Below are positions 46,290 through 61,200 of a stretch of DNA of 64,000 nt, in pieces (position 1 is the stretch's first letter; each line of letters starts with the position of its first letter). The DNA lies in the NCBI GenBank assembly GCA_023055425.1, contig JALGPY010000007.1, positions 85,833,136 through 85,897,135 of the forward strand, given 5' to 3'. The DNA is from Linanthus parryae. Its lineage: Eukaryota > Streptophyta > Magnoliopsida > Ericales > Polemoniaceae. The notes beneath the pieces are model-generated. The model made no database searches and was not told the origin of the DNA. It saw only the letters and a list, made by a program, of their open reading frames with translations. The position numbers and the translations under genes were made by a program.

Positions 46290-49200
46290 TCATATATGCC
46301 ACCATTTGCGGCTTTCCATCACTTTCACGAGCTCATTTGCCAATGATGCAAAGTCTTCAGCTCCATTTCGCAACTCCTCTGTTCTCTGGCTCATCCTCTG
46401 GCACAACAAAAGCTAGCTCAGACCAACTAATATTTAAAAATGGGTGTACTGTAACCAGAGAAGAAAAATAAATGTAAATGCGAACAAAGATAAGATGAAG
46501 CAAAAGAGGTTGCGACCACAGTGGTAGATTGACATTAAACTTTAACAATTCAGAAGCAAAGTTGTCAGGGAGGTACACAGCCCAAACGTGTGGTTTAAGC
46601 TTGTAATTTCCAAGTGTCTAAGAGAAGTGGAACATACTTTTGTGAAAAGACTCCATTATAGCATCAGCAAAGAATAATGTAGTTCCCCATGCACACTGAA
46701 ACACGCTCTTTTACATCTCTCTCGATACCTTTTCTCATTTAGAACTCCACCAACAAAAACTTATTATGGCACAATTAGCTTTTTTGCCAATGGAAAGGGA
46801 ATGAAAGAAAAAGAAAGTCTTTTCCCGTAAATTGATAACATTAACTTTTCCCTCAAAGCGAATTGTTCCGTTCTACTGCTTTACGTGTTCTTATCCCTTC
46901 ACCCTAAACTGCAGGTTATCTAACATAGTTGCTATACTGAGATATGTCAATAGGGTTTTAGAAACCTGTCGTTACCGTTACATTACGGGCGAAACGTAAC
47001 TGAATCGGCAGTGGACAAGTCCGATTCACGTGAATGGAAGTCACAGTCATAATGGCCAATACTCACCGTTATCAGTGAAATCCGACTATATGTTGCCTTT
47101 CATCAATGAACAGGTAAAGATGGGTGAAATCTGAGAAATCCCTAGAAAGCAGCTTGAAATTGACCTTCATAGACTTGAAGAGCAAAGTCGTATGTTTATC
47201 TTCTTGTAAAGAGTAAATTTGTATGCATCTATAGTTATGTATTATGAATTGTCTGTAATACTCTGTAACAATAAATAAAAAGTATAGATTCTAGGGGTTA
47301 GCAGATGTTTGGTCCACTGAGCTTTAGAAGAGATTATCAAAGATTAAACAGTGTACATGGTCTAAACATTAGTTAAGCATGGTCCTAACAAGTAGTAAAA
47401 ATACTATAAAATATGTTTGATATACAAAAACAAGGTTTTAAAATCATATTGTACATATTTTAACAACATTTTAATATTTATGCATTCAATTCCTGATTCC
47501 AGTTACAGTCTCTCCCTGAGAAACACGGGTGCTGGTGGGGCATTCTGCCAGAAATTAGGGGCGCGGGTGCAGGGCGGGTACGGCGAATTTACGTGAGTGT
47601 GTGTGTACTAGAAATAAACTCGTTCCCTCAGGGCACTACCAATTGAATATCTCAAATTATACAGACTCGTACATGTCCACTCTTGTTGTGAGAAAGTACT
47701 AATAATATCATAAGCACATAATTAAGAGTCCATATCTATTCAAAACACATTGCAAAATGACAAAATAATAATAATATATATTAGTTGAAAAACAAGATAA
47801 AAAGTCACAGAAGCAGACGTGCTTCCTAGGACTCTCTTAGATACGGACCAATTACGTTGCACGCAACCACGACCGATACATCGACCAACACCAATTTTTA
47901 AAACCACGATGTCAACTGAAATTGTAGCATAGGCTAAACTTTTACGATGTAAAAAATAGATAAGATCTTTTTTTCTTTCCATAAGGTACCCACCTCAAGT
48001 TTTTCTTGCCGCTCTATAAGCTTGTTTCTTGCTTGACTAGCAACTGAAGAGGCATCCTAAAATCAATTATCACGACAAATACCAATGACAGTTAGGAAAG
48101 CTTCTGAAACATTTTTTAATAAAAACTTAAACACAACAATTAAAAACATACCCCAGTTTTTCTATAGGTTGCCATAATTTCTTCAGGAGTTCTTAGCCGA
48201 GGTTTCACAACATCATCTTTCCCTTCAAATAACTTTTCCCTTTCACTGTTAATTCCTACAGTAGAAATAAACTCAAGTGTCCATTAAATGATTTGATACA
48301 AAGAAATATTGTGTAGAGGTATTGCAACGCACCTCTCTGATCCTTTTGTGGTTTCTGTGATGAATTAGATACCATGGGTACAGGTTCATCAACTTCTATA
48401 TCATCTGTATAAAGTTAACGTTAAGCCACTTAAAATTAGAGTGGAAAAGGTGACAAGTATTTGGGAGAATACCATACCTATATTGAGCTCTGTCTGCTTC
48501 TGTTTATCCGCAGTAGAAGCAGATAAATCTTGAAAAGGGTCCTTCAAGAAGATGTCCTCTAGGTGACCATAATGAGATCCCGAAATGATACTAGATTCAT
48601 TTGAATGATTAACTTTTCCCTTTTTAATGCCTTTCACCATACCACCTAGAATGCTGGAGCTCGTACCCTGTAACAGAACAATAAGCAACAGAAGCAAACC
48701 ACAGAATATCACAAGTTTCAAAGACAACCAGTACAGTGTCATTAAACCTGTTTCTTCTTCTGGTTCAAGGAATAGCTAATCGCTGTCTCAGCTGCTGCTG
48801 CAAGTACTTTATCATGAAGAGATGGCAAGAAATCAGGATTCCTACGAAAGAGAAGTGTAATTTTCTTTTTTAAATTAATCATAAGATACTAGCATTCACT
48901 TAACTTTATTGTATGAAAACTAGACGAGATACCTGAAATTACTATCACCAGACAAAAAAGATATGACAGCCAACTCAGATCCATTTCCCTATGATATTAA
49001 CATTATATCAGAACTTGTTGTAAGAGACACAGAGTCTTCTGAAAATTATGAAAAAGCAAGACTCCACATGATTCTAAAATTTCATGCAGCATGAGATCCT
49101 TATTTCTTTTCCATATTTTATTTCATACACACACGGAACGCCTTCCTAATCTCCAAGGACAAGATAACCAGGATTGTTCAAGAGTACCATTGCAATCAGA

Positions 49201-52200
49201 CCATCGTCTGTAGAACTCATTGTCTTTTCCATGTTTTCCTTGAAGTTCCACCTCAAAATGGACTGCAAAGAACTTTCTTTCACCAATTCTAAATCTGGCA
49301 AAGATCTGGAGAAGAACAGGTATTACGAAAATTATTTCGAAACTTAAGATTTTAGTCATGTTATAACTGTAAGAGAGATGTTGATGCATTTATAGTCATG
49401 AATGTTTCTGAAGTTATGTAAAAAAGTCAAGAAAAATTAGACGACGAAAAGTAGCATTGTACCTGATTTCTATGATTCCAGTCGCGTATAGTAAAAACAG
49501 GCCACAATCACTATTAGCTTTCCTTAAAATTGTTGCCCAGCGACAAGGTTTTGCAAGTCTGACCTTACGTAGATATTTTTTCTCTCCCTATAAGATATTG
49601 CATTAGCATAGTGCAACTAACATTGGAAGCAATGAAATTATTACAAGGGAAAGTGAGTTATAAAAGGCCAACATACATGAACCAATGTTTTTAGAGGGTA
49701 CAAATGCAGTGTATTTTTGCAACAAAGCAAAACAAGTGAATCTTTTGAACTTCCTTTCGACTGTGAATCTTGTGAAGAGTGATGCTCAGATTCACCTCCT
49801 CTATCAGTTGCATCCTGAGGAGCAGAATCCTTGGGTAACTGTCTTATCTCCATATTATCAGGTAATCCTGGTGCTGATAAACGATGAGTATATGATGTGA
49901 TGCAAACATGTAACAATGTTGTTCTAACATCAAAATAAATTCTCTCGTGAATCTTCTTTACTTGCCTATAACATACATTGAAATCCCTGTGGCTTCCTTC
50001 CTGAGGTGCAATTTGCGAGAACTGATCATGGAGCCATTTCCACCATCAATTACACAAGTTGTTGCATTCTCTGCTAATATAAATACCAAATCCTCAGTAA
50101 ATTTGTTATGATCTTCTGATATGGAGTTTTTTGGGCTTCTAACATGACCAGCATGCAGAGAAGATCCCCAAGTCACCGAAATAACCGGTGCGCTAGGGGA
50201 AGACAAACATTCAGTGAAGAACAGAAGCGATATTGACTTCATATCAATGACTGCAACCTGAAATGAAAACATTAAACTGATAGCCAGTGCAAATAGAAAA
50301 AAACAGAGTATAAAAAAAAGGTGATATCACTGCCCAATACGTGAAAGTAATTGCAAAAGTATTAACAGAACAATGCTTATGCTTACACGACCACAATGAT
50401 ATCCAACAGCAAGCTTGAGTCCACTACTTGTAAATTTTAATGTTTTAACTGAGGAATTGAGAAGGCAAATCACAGCTCGACAGCAAGGTCCTTTCTCTTG
50501 AGAGGAATGGTGTACTGTTCAACAACAACTTTATCATTGTTAAGAGCATAACACAATTGCTATTCAGTCTTTCAAAAGAACTATGACAAATAGGATGAAG
50601 AGCAAGTAAAGGATAAGTTGTAGGAACCTAATGGGTACCAAATGAGAGTTATTATGAAAATAATGTCCCATTCTTTCCTTATATGAAAGTCCACTTTCAC
50701 GTTTTACTACAAAAAGTGAAAACATACCATTCCTTTTAGGCACATCTTTTTCAGTTAAAATTAATAACTGGAACAGTTCCATTTCCCATTAAAGTGATAA
50801 CATGCTCTATGAGAGAGCCCATGGTGATGACTAAAGAGCTTAAGAGAGCAAGTTGAGGGGCTTTAAGGTTGGACTAGTAAACAGGGAGGCTTGCTGTAAG
50901 ATGGTGAGCTTTTGGTGATGGAAGCAAAGCCACTACTCGTAGCAGATAGCTATAGTATGTCCAGGGTCCGGCTAGGGTACTCTAGCCATCTCCGATATGA
51001 ACTTGTGTAATTAAGTAGGCTTACCCAAATGGGGTGACCGTACTCCACTATACACGGGTAACATATATATCTGTCAAGATGATCTAAGTATACTCTAGAC
51101 AAAATACTAAGTGTTTCCCGTGTACAGAGTATACTTAGATCATCTTGCCAGGGAAGCCACATTATGAGTAGGATATATCTTCAAGGGGAGCCTTGACAGG
51201 ATGTAGTAGGTGCAGTCTCTTTCGTTACAATTTCAACTTGATATAACTTTTCAGTAACTCAGATGCTGAACTCAATCTGGCTGTATCTACCAGCAAAACA
51301 AACATTAAATGTATGCAGAACACACTGTGCTAATGGGAAACAAACAACCAAGACTCCGGAAGTTTTAAGAACTCCATTGTAAGTGTGGGATTTCAAAAGG
51401 AAAACTAAAAACTTATGGGAGACAATGTTGGCTCCAAAAACTAATAGATTTAAAATCATAAATTTTGTTCGGTCTTCAATTTCCACCAAGGCAAAGAAAT
51501 GGATCAAGCTATAAGCAAACTTTGACCCAATGCACCAAACTCAAAAGATTGGGTTCTTTGTTCAGAACCCAAAAATGATGAGCATATTGCTGAGAGAACG
51601 AAGAAGGTTTAACAAGAGAAGAATATTATTCACGGAATGACCTGTATTTTCAGTTTCAGTGATTAGGTGAAAGCTTTTATCATCTGAAGTGCGGTTGAAG
51701 TTATATACACGAACCTACACAAGTTCAAAAAAAAATGATAAGAAAGCAAAAGACACTTAAAGCCCGAAGAATTGTGGACAATAATTTCTGACCAAACCAC
51801 ATTCATTGCCAACAGCTAAACTCAAAGTGCGAGAGCACAAATCAATTTGTGATACAGGAGCACTTGAACCAGCTACTTCCAGACCTTTGATCTGTAAATC
51901 AGACTACCAAAATTAGCTGCAACAACAAATCATAAATAACCAAAAATATCTTCATTAAAATTTAAGATAATATCCCCCAACATTACTAAACCAAACAACT
52001 GTGAAACTACAAAAATCTAACCTCACTCTTCAAAACACAGATACGTGACCAGACTGGATAAGTAGCATCCCACATATGAACAGATCCATCTTGATAACTT
52101 GCCACATAAATTCTCTCAGCCTCCTTATTCTTGGTGAACAAGTTATTAGATATGCCTCCAGTTAAAGGCCACCTTGCGCCCTCACCCAAAGTTGGAGCCT

Positions 52201-55200
52201 GGACAGATTTAATAGTTAGCCCTATCTAATTCATATAACTCCAGTTAATGAACAGTACAGGAAATTAGCAAGAAAAATATTCAAGAATTTAGACATCTTC
52301 ACCTTGCGTGGTACATCAGATGCACTATCTTCTAATGTTAAATTGCTGAGTTGTGCCACAGTCATGAATGGATTGGCTGTAGGCACTAACATGGAATATG
52401 AAGACTCAACAATACATGAAGATAATTTCTTCTCTTGATGAGATACTGAAGCAAGTAATCTAGTATCACAATAGTATTGCAGCTCTCCAGGATTTGTCAA
52501 TACAAATAGTGCTGCATTGTGATTCTTCCCAGCTGTCCCAGCAGGCGGTAACAGGATCATATCTGCAAAAGGACCATTCAGAGCGAGATCCGCACGTCCT
52601 CCAAATTTTAAAGTCTCCATTCCTGATGACCATTCGAGACTCAAGACCTGTGAGAACAAGAAAGGCAAACCTAAACAACGGAATAACAAAGTCCTACAAC
52701 AAAAGGAAGCGCTTTAATGACTGAATCAGAACGATAGCCACTGCACAAACCTCAACAGGAACATTAATGAGATATTAAGTTAGCAAAAAAGTAATCGTGA
52801 ACTTCGGTCCATGTCCCAGTAATATGCAATACTATAGATCAAAGGTTTTGTTCAAAGGTCTGGTAATAAAGGACAAGAAATAACACGCCACTTAAAGGGT
52901 AACTTTGATCAGACTCAAAGCACGTTCATGCACAGATAACTTTCCAGTAAAACGAATATCGATATATCAGTATTGCCTTCTTGTTCGATCATTCTACAGA
53001 ATATAACACACCACTTAAAGGGGATAATCATCTCAAATCCAGTTTAACGCTACCACATATCTTAAAGCATGAGGGGAAGTTGTGCGTGTAACATTTAAGA
53101 AAGATAGATATCAAGTTGGAGACCCACCGTAAGAACTTCTTTGGACCCTATCTCACAACCACCATAGATGAAAAGTTGGCCATCACAATCATTGCGGCAT
53201 TTACTGCTTGCAGACCAGTGCAAGGTTACAACAGGGAGCCTACTTTTTGCTGAAGATAATTGTAACTTAACAACATTATTACATGATAATCCAGAATGTT
53301 TGCTCTTATTAGTGCTAGCACTTGATGTTCTCCAGAACAAAATATCTCCATCCATGTAACCAACTGCAAGAACAGATCCACTAGAAGATGCCCAGCAAAG
53401 TGAACATATCTCCTTCACCTCCAATAAGTCTTCAGATGCATCATCTTGAATGTCATTGCAGGCTTCACCAGAATGATTCCCCTCTTTCAATTCAAGAACA
53501 TTATTACCTCTCACAACAACAATCCGTGCTTCAACAATATCCCAAAGAATAAGCAGACCGTTCTCGTAAGCAATGAGAACGCTGCCAAAGGAGTGTGAGA
53601 GTTCAGGTTAGCTATAAAAGATAATTAAGAAGAAACACTAGGAGCACGAGGACATTGTCTATCAATTTCTCAAAAGAGTTCCTTGTGGCTATGAATTAAA
53701 AACCATTTTTGGTCGATGTGATTGAAGTTCACCTGCTTATTTAGGGACGAGTTGTGTTCCGTAACCAATTTCTTAAATCAAATGCATTGACGCCACAAAC
53801 AACATCGTGCACAACAGTATTACTTCCTATAATAACCAAATCATTGACTTTACCCTCTCGTAGTCTGTAGAACCTTTGCCATTGAAGAGTAAGTGATAAT
53901 TTTGGCCCCCAATATAGTATAGTATAACTTCAGATGATTCTAAAGAAAATCGGGTGTGGAGAATAAATAAGATTAGTAGATACAGTGAAGCATGTTGCAC
54001 ATATCAATAGCCATGTAATAAGTATCCTAAGTAGATAGTAGCATGCCAATAATAGCAAAAAGATAGAATGAAGACATCATGCTGCACAATTGTTAGAAAA
54101 ATGACAGAATATAATTCATCTCTTAGTGATGACTTACACCACATGCTATATAGTTGTTTGGAGGATGTCTTTTACCTTCTCTAACTTTCATGGAGCAAGT
54201 TGAATTAAGTTGCATCTTATAACAGTTACATGATCGCTTGGACACTTAATTAGCAGATATGATTAAAAAATGAGAGCTGTAATTTTCTTTTGTCATCTCC
54301 AGAATCGACATCCTCAAAAATATTATTCCATGGATGCTTGCATGATGCCTCTATTCTTCACTACTACAGTAAAATGACAGGTTGATTAAGCAACTTATCA
54401 TGTTGTCCGGGAGAAAGCAGGTAAAATGTACTTTCAACATAAATTCAGCCAACCTAAACACCTTCAACTTTGACATTAAAGAAACATAAAATCAGCCAAC
54501 CTAAACACCTTCATCTACTTGAACCTGATAAATCCGAAGTACTCTCGTCATAAGTTAACAAAATAAAAACACAAAACATTGACAACTTCTATAGGCACGC
54601 CTTCTCAAAACTGTTCCATCTTTGTCCATTGCAACCTCCTTAAGTTTGTGAGCAACATTAGAAGAAAAATAGTCTAACGAACCCTCTCTTAACCCCTCAA
54701 AAATCCACTGGCACATAATCAATATTACATGTCACTGCAACCGAATGCAAAATAAACAACAAGACCACCTGAACCACCCCTTGGAAACCCAGGAGTCACA
54801 CTGGGACCGAAAAAGCAACACCACTACCCATAATAAACGTTACAGAAACTCAAGTGGAAATACAACCACAAGCACTACCTAGATAGCATTTTTTCCTTTC
54901 CATAAAATCACCATCTTCTAGTGCCTGAATAATTCTGTTACCCCACTTCGCACCCTGATTTTGTGGCAAAAACTCTACCAATGGGCTAGATTCCGACTTA
55001 TTGATGGTGCTGGCGGGATGGGTAAGACAGTCATGGGTGAAGATCATAATGTTTCACATTGACAATTCGATCCAGATTATTCCTTTCAAAACAACAAGCA
55101 CCAATCACAATAAGTTTCTGTATGGGTGAATGAAGTCAACTAATGACAAGAAATCTCCCGTGCTCTATGAGTATAAGAAATGACAATTCCTCTAAAAAAA

Positions 55201-58200
55201 TGACAATTCCTCTAAAAAAATGACAATCGTGTCATATACCAAATTTATATATGAAAAGGCTGAGTGAGCCAAGCATAGGAAGCATGGGTCTGGGAGGTTG
55301 CACCCACTCGGGTGCACCTCAGGTGCTCTGTATGTGCGGCAGGGTCATTTTGTAATTTACTCAAAAGAACTTTAAGCTTGTGTATTGTATATTTAGTAGA
55401 ATGGTTACTATGTTCGGTTTATGTATAATTTGGACTATTATTGTTTTATTTCTATTTTCTCATGTAAATGGATATCTACCAAATAATACACACACACGCA
55501 AATTGGCCGCACCCCTGCCGCACCACTTAATCTGTTAGGAAACTGCTGCTCCCGCACGTGTGCTTCATAGAGCTAAGTTGTATGATATAGCTTGCATTTC
55601 CATGTTATTGTGTGTTGTTTATGACTGACTGGAAGGTCCAAACAGAATAAGGTCACCCTTACAGGATCACTCATAACTCTGGAGGACCATTCAAAACATA
55701 AGACTAAAACAAAGACTTAGTTCAATTGACATAATGGCTACTTCTACCGTCGCACAATACATAATAAATAAATAAAATAAACTTACCTCTTTCCCAAAGA
55801 ACAAGGTTGAGGAAGCACTCCAACAATTGTTAGCTGATAAGATACTGAAAGGCCGATTGCTTCTATGAAAGGAAAGAGAACGAAAAGTTTATGCCGATTC
55901 TCCAGAAGGTTTCAAGCACATGACAAAAATAGCTCATGATTATTTCATAAATATAAGAAACAAGAAGATTAACAGGTCGATCTTTGTAAGCTCATGGCCC
56001 GAAATAAAAAGTCAAATTTTGGGTATTTCAGAATTTCTTCAACTTATGTGGGTGAAATACTGTTTACAGGCCAATAATGCAAAGACAGGTGGCTATGCAT
56101 AATTCCAAATTAAACTCTATTATCCGTTCGTGCTTGACAGCGCATGATTGAGTACATAATTTGAGATATTCCAATATTCTACCTTGAGATAGAGTATTTG
56201 ACATATATGCTTCTCAAATTAATACAAATAAAAAAATTTAAAAAGAAAAACGCGCAAGATACCTTGCTTCTTTTAACACATACTTCAAAGAAAGATTTTA
56301 TTACACTGACTATCGCTTGGGTAGTCCTAAGGAAATGGAACATAATATTAAGTACGTAGTGCCTCGCATAAAGCATTGAATAATGTTTTGAGGCTTTAGG
56401 AAGTTTACCGAAGTGTAAATTTGTTTGTTTATCAGTATATGTGATGATTGTTTCCATTTCACATTATAATTGTTATGGCAAGCTTTTAGAAGAATACATC
56501 AAATGTATAAAGATGAAGTGTTTGATTCCTTTGTTTGTCAATGCAGCATCGAGAGGATATAAGCCACGCTAAATACTTATTTATTGTAAAGGTTATGGTT
56601 GGCTAATAGCATAGTCCAGTTGGATATCTTGTCGCTGTCGCTAAGCTCTTGATGCAGGAGATGTAACTATGGAATAAAAGGGTTTAAAGTGTCAAAATGA
56701 CAAAACTAACTAGCGCCTAAGGTGAGGGGTCTATATCTAATTTCCATGAAGTTGGGGGCTCACGTTTTTCACTACAGTTCACCGAGCACCCAAGGGGACG
56801 CCACCTTCATAGGTTTGCCACCCTACTATATTCATCCTACGTTATTTTTCTAGCTTAGATTTCATTATTTACAAGCAGTGTCCAAAACAGTTTTCAGTAT
56901 GTTTCCCAAAACTCCATTGCAAAATAAAATCGCCGGGTGTCGTCTTCACAAAGAGTTTGGAGATGCTCTTGACTTAAAAAATTTACTAAAATTCCCTTTG
57001 TGTTATGTGGCACCTTTTTTTTTATAGGGAATGAAAATTGAGAATTTAGAAAATTTATGGAAAGAAATAAAGCGAAAGAATTAAGAATCTCTTTTCGATG
57101 TAGGACACTTATTTTAAGACTACCCATATAGCAAAGCAAGACATTTAATGAAATGGAGGGAGTCGGATACTTCTATGTACTACATACTTGTTTCCTAATA
57201 GAAGATTATTGCTTTACTGATAGAAATCTTAGAATATTTTGCTTCGTGGTAGGATTATTCGTCCGATTCTAGAAAAATTCAATTTCGTATTTTAGTCAAG
57301 ATTAGTTTCCAAGTAGGATGTCCAGTCAAGTTTATTGATTGAAATAGTTAACTCTTTTTAAGAGAAAAATAGTTAACTTTTTTAATTAGGAAAGAATCTT
57401 TTCTTTTTTTATTCCCAGTAACTGACTTGTTTTCTAATATGACTCTGAGTCCTATTTCTTATTGATATATGTTGACTTATATATTAAGGAAGATTTTTTT
57501 TTTTTTCATTCTTTATCTTGTTGAAAGAAAAATAGGGCTAGAATCGTTCCTCACAAACCTGTTCACCATATTGCCAGATACATAGTGTGAACCGGATTTT
57601 CATAAAGAGATGAGATGTCATGTTATAGTTAAAGCATACAAGACACGTATAGCGTATAAGTCCGAAAGGGTAATCCTTCATTTTTTTCATCTCCATAGCT
57701 GCTTGAAAGTGAAGAGAGAAATCCAAGAAGAAGAAGAAGAAGAAGAAATAAGGCTGTCTGAAGTAAACAAACCCCAAACCTTCACATTTTCTTGAAGAAA
57801 AGGCTTATGAAAAGTGTTACGAGTGATTGTAAAGAATGGCAAGACGACAAGGTAAGTACTTGTTTATTCTGCGAAATGGATACACGTGCTCCCAAAGATG
57901 GAAATGAAGTGATTGGCGAGTTTTCTTTCACAAAAATGAGTTACTTGTTTGTGCAATGTTCATAGTTAAATAAGATATGTTAACCAATGAATTACCAAGC
58001 CACATGACCCTACCATCCGGATATAATAGATGGCTAGCCACTAAAAAAACGTTGCTATAAGACATCTCTTCACACTGAGATAAAGTCGGTGTGGGTGGCG
58101 AGATAAGGTTGGTGGCACAGGTTCTAGTCAACAAGGATTTGTCTGTTATGTTACACTAAAACTTAGTAGAGATATGAAAAGAACGTTCCATAAATCACGG

Positions 58201-61200
58201 CTGCTTTACCCATATTATGTTTTATGACACTATATTTACTTTGTTGTTCAAGTGTAATCAGGACATTCTAGTTATGTTCTTTTACCCTATTGGGTTGGAG
58301 CCCTGGTTGATGGGCGACCCGTTTTATGAATCGACCCGGTTCATGTTTTGCTACGACCCGAAAAGGGAGACATGATTCGTGGAGCGAAGTCTTGGGCCGG
58401 TAGGCCCAAGCCGTAGCGATCACGAATATTTTGACCCGTTTTTGACCCGTTTGGGCTTGGATCCGGCCTGGTTTGATAGGTCGTCCATTTATAGAGTTCT
58501 TAGGGTTCGTAGCATGTTATGTTGAGCGTTCTGGTTTCGCTTGTAATTCTCTCTGAGACGATTCGTCTGTTTTTAGTGAAATCTCTGCAACTCCATGGAA
58601 GTAGCCTGTTTTGCCGAACCACGTAAATCTGTGTGTTTCGATTCTTTCTTTCTGCATATTTCGTTTTTCACAACATACCCCACCAACAATGACGGAAATT
58701 TGAATTACTGTGTTGAGTTAATATCTCTAAACTTTCAAGTGGAGATGTATAGGAATGTGAATTGCTATGTGAACTTATGAGGCCAGTCTTGCTCTAAAGT
58801 GAAGTTAGTGTTGCTTAAGACATAAGAGTCCCTCCGTCCCACTTCTAATCCCCCTCACCTCAATCGCAGTCATCCATTACCTACCACATTACGGTCTCCC
58901 TAAGGGCATAATTCTCTACGCCGTGATCTGGTTTTTGAAATGGGTGGCTGTGGTGAAGAGAAATCATTCCAGAAACCTGATAATAAATTAAACCAATTAT
59001 CTAGTATCCAAACAGGGCCTAAATAACACATCACCCTTAGTTCTAGAAAGTAGAAGCTAAAAAAGAAGTAAGCAATTACTCGACTTCGCATCAACGGAAT
59101 TCTAGTGACAATTGCAGCTTAAGTACCTTGTACATAATCTGCGGATATACGATATGGCAACAGAAGAAGTTCGGCAACCTCAGTGTCATACTTTAGTACA
59201 GACATCAATCCACGCTCGTCTCCAACATACCTGAGTTAATGAAACAGAGAAAGTATAAATTATGCATGCATAAACAATTAGCTCCATCTCGATATCAGAA
59301 AGGCAATTGATATTAAGATAAAAATCTTATTCATCAGTACATGAACTGGGATGCATAGATTACAGAGAAAGCAGTTATGTTTGAATCCCATTGCAAACTG
59401 CCAGCAATACTCCTGCTTTCTAGATCCCAAACCTATGAACAACACATACACAAAGATCTTAGAAGCTGCATAACATTTATTATAATTTACGTAAAATCTT
59501 TAACTAAAGAACGGCAACTTATGTTGTGCCAGCGCAAACAATATAGCATATTTGACCCGACTGCAGAAGGAAAAGAGAAAGAACAACTCTAATCCACACT
59601 GTAATAAACACCTGATTGATGGTCCATCTTTATATTAGGGATGGTCCGAAATGTTAATACACTTTGTAACATCAAAGGATATTATTTTGCTTTTCAAATA
59701 ACTAGCTTAATGTGACAAAAAAAACTAGCTTAAGGAAATTAGAACATCCTTGCATCCGAATTACAGAAGATTGTTTTAGAATAGATTGATTGGGAATATT
59801 CAGATTCGTCCAGACTGTTCACGTGAATTACATGTACTAGAAAGTCTCAACCGATACACCATCCGTCAAGCTTAGGGATCCAGACTATGTTTTAATCTCA
59901 TTTGTATACAAAAGCTCTACTCTGGTTATGTACACTTTCTATTCAAAGCCATTAGTTTGAGAAAATTCTTGCTAACCATCTCAAGAAGCTGTTTGAGTTA
60001 TCCACTGTGGAAAGTTCTGGGATGTTCGCACTTCAAAATTTATAAGAACTTAGGACGGTAGTAAGAAGAAGAGGCCTCGCAAACTAGCTATTCTTGCAAA
60101 CTCAGATAAGTTGATGATAGTTTGATAGTTAAGCTCTCATATTTGTTGAATTGGTATCGAAGAAACCATAGAAAAAAAGAAAAAATAATCTTCTTGATTT
60201 GAAGTCACGGTTGCTAGAATTTCCACTCAGGAAGCTTAAGATGCTTATTGAACATCAACAAATCTCAAGCTTCTTATACAGGTAACGTGAGAATTAAGTA
60301 CCACAATACCATGAATTGGTAACATGGACATTGAAGGTTTTGTAAACTTTAGAACTGTTCATTAGAGGACTGCAAAGATGGGTTAATTAATCAGTGCAAG
60401 AAGGTGCGAGCAAACTTGACTTGGAATTTTTTAATAATTATATGGATATTTCGTCATTACCAAATCTTTACAGAATGCAGTGGAAGAGTGACAACCAGAC
60501 AACCAAGAAAGTTTTCCGCGAACTGCACTAATGAAAGATTCAGAATGACCTTATTGCACAGCTTCTTGACTAGACTCATTATTCTAATTAACCAAGGGAG
60601 AGACAATCCGCTAAGCCAAGGGAAGAGGGGGTCTACATTTCCATAGCTTTATGCATCTGTCTTTCGTTAGGGAATACCTCGCTCCAGGTAGCAAAACAGA
60701 AAAGACTCAGGAAATATCTCGGATTCAATTCCTCTCGGTGTTTTGTGCATTTCACTGATAAAATTTCAGAATCTTCTATTCTGCCGACTGATGGAAGATG
60801 ACTTCGTGACTCTGAGGGTTTTCCTTGCAAACATATTGACAGAGAGAACCTTGAGACATTCAAATGATTCCTAAAAAGTATTCTGAGCTTGAATTTATTC
60901 CTCAAAAATGATGTCTTTCTATTTACTCATGGAGAGAAATCTATTTTACTACGAACTTATACTAGCACCCATTCTCAATTTGAAGCACGGCCACTCAGTG
61001 AATCAGGAGAAATCAAGGCTAATTTACCTCCCGTAAATTTGGGTTTATTCCGAGTGTTGTAAGTTCATAGATGACACTCAGTATGACAAGAACACTTTAA
61101 GAAATTTTGTTGGATTCTTTACCATTTGAAGGGGTAAATAAGCTAGAAAAAGATTGTTGTTTGAATCCAGAGTAACTTGAGGATTGAAGGCCATATGAGT

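Noticed and set aside
55920..56102. 60-codon open frame on the plus strand in a tomosyn intron
   Set aside because: Antisense to the gene, no family resemblance, length expected by chance in AT-rich DNA.
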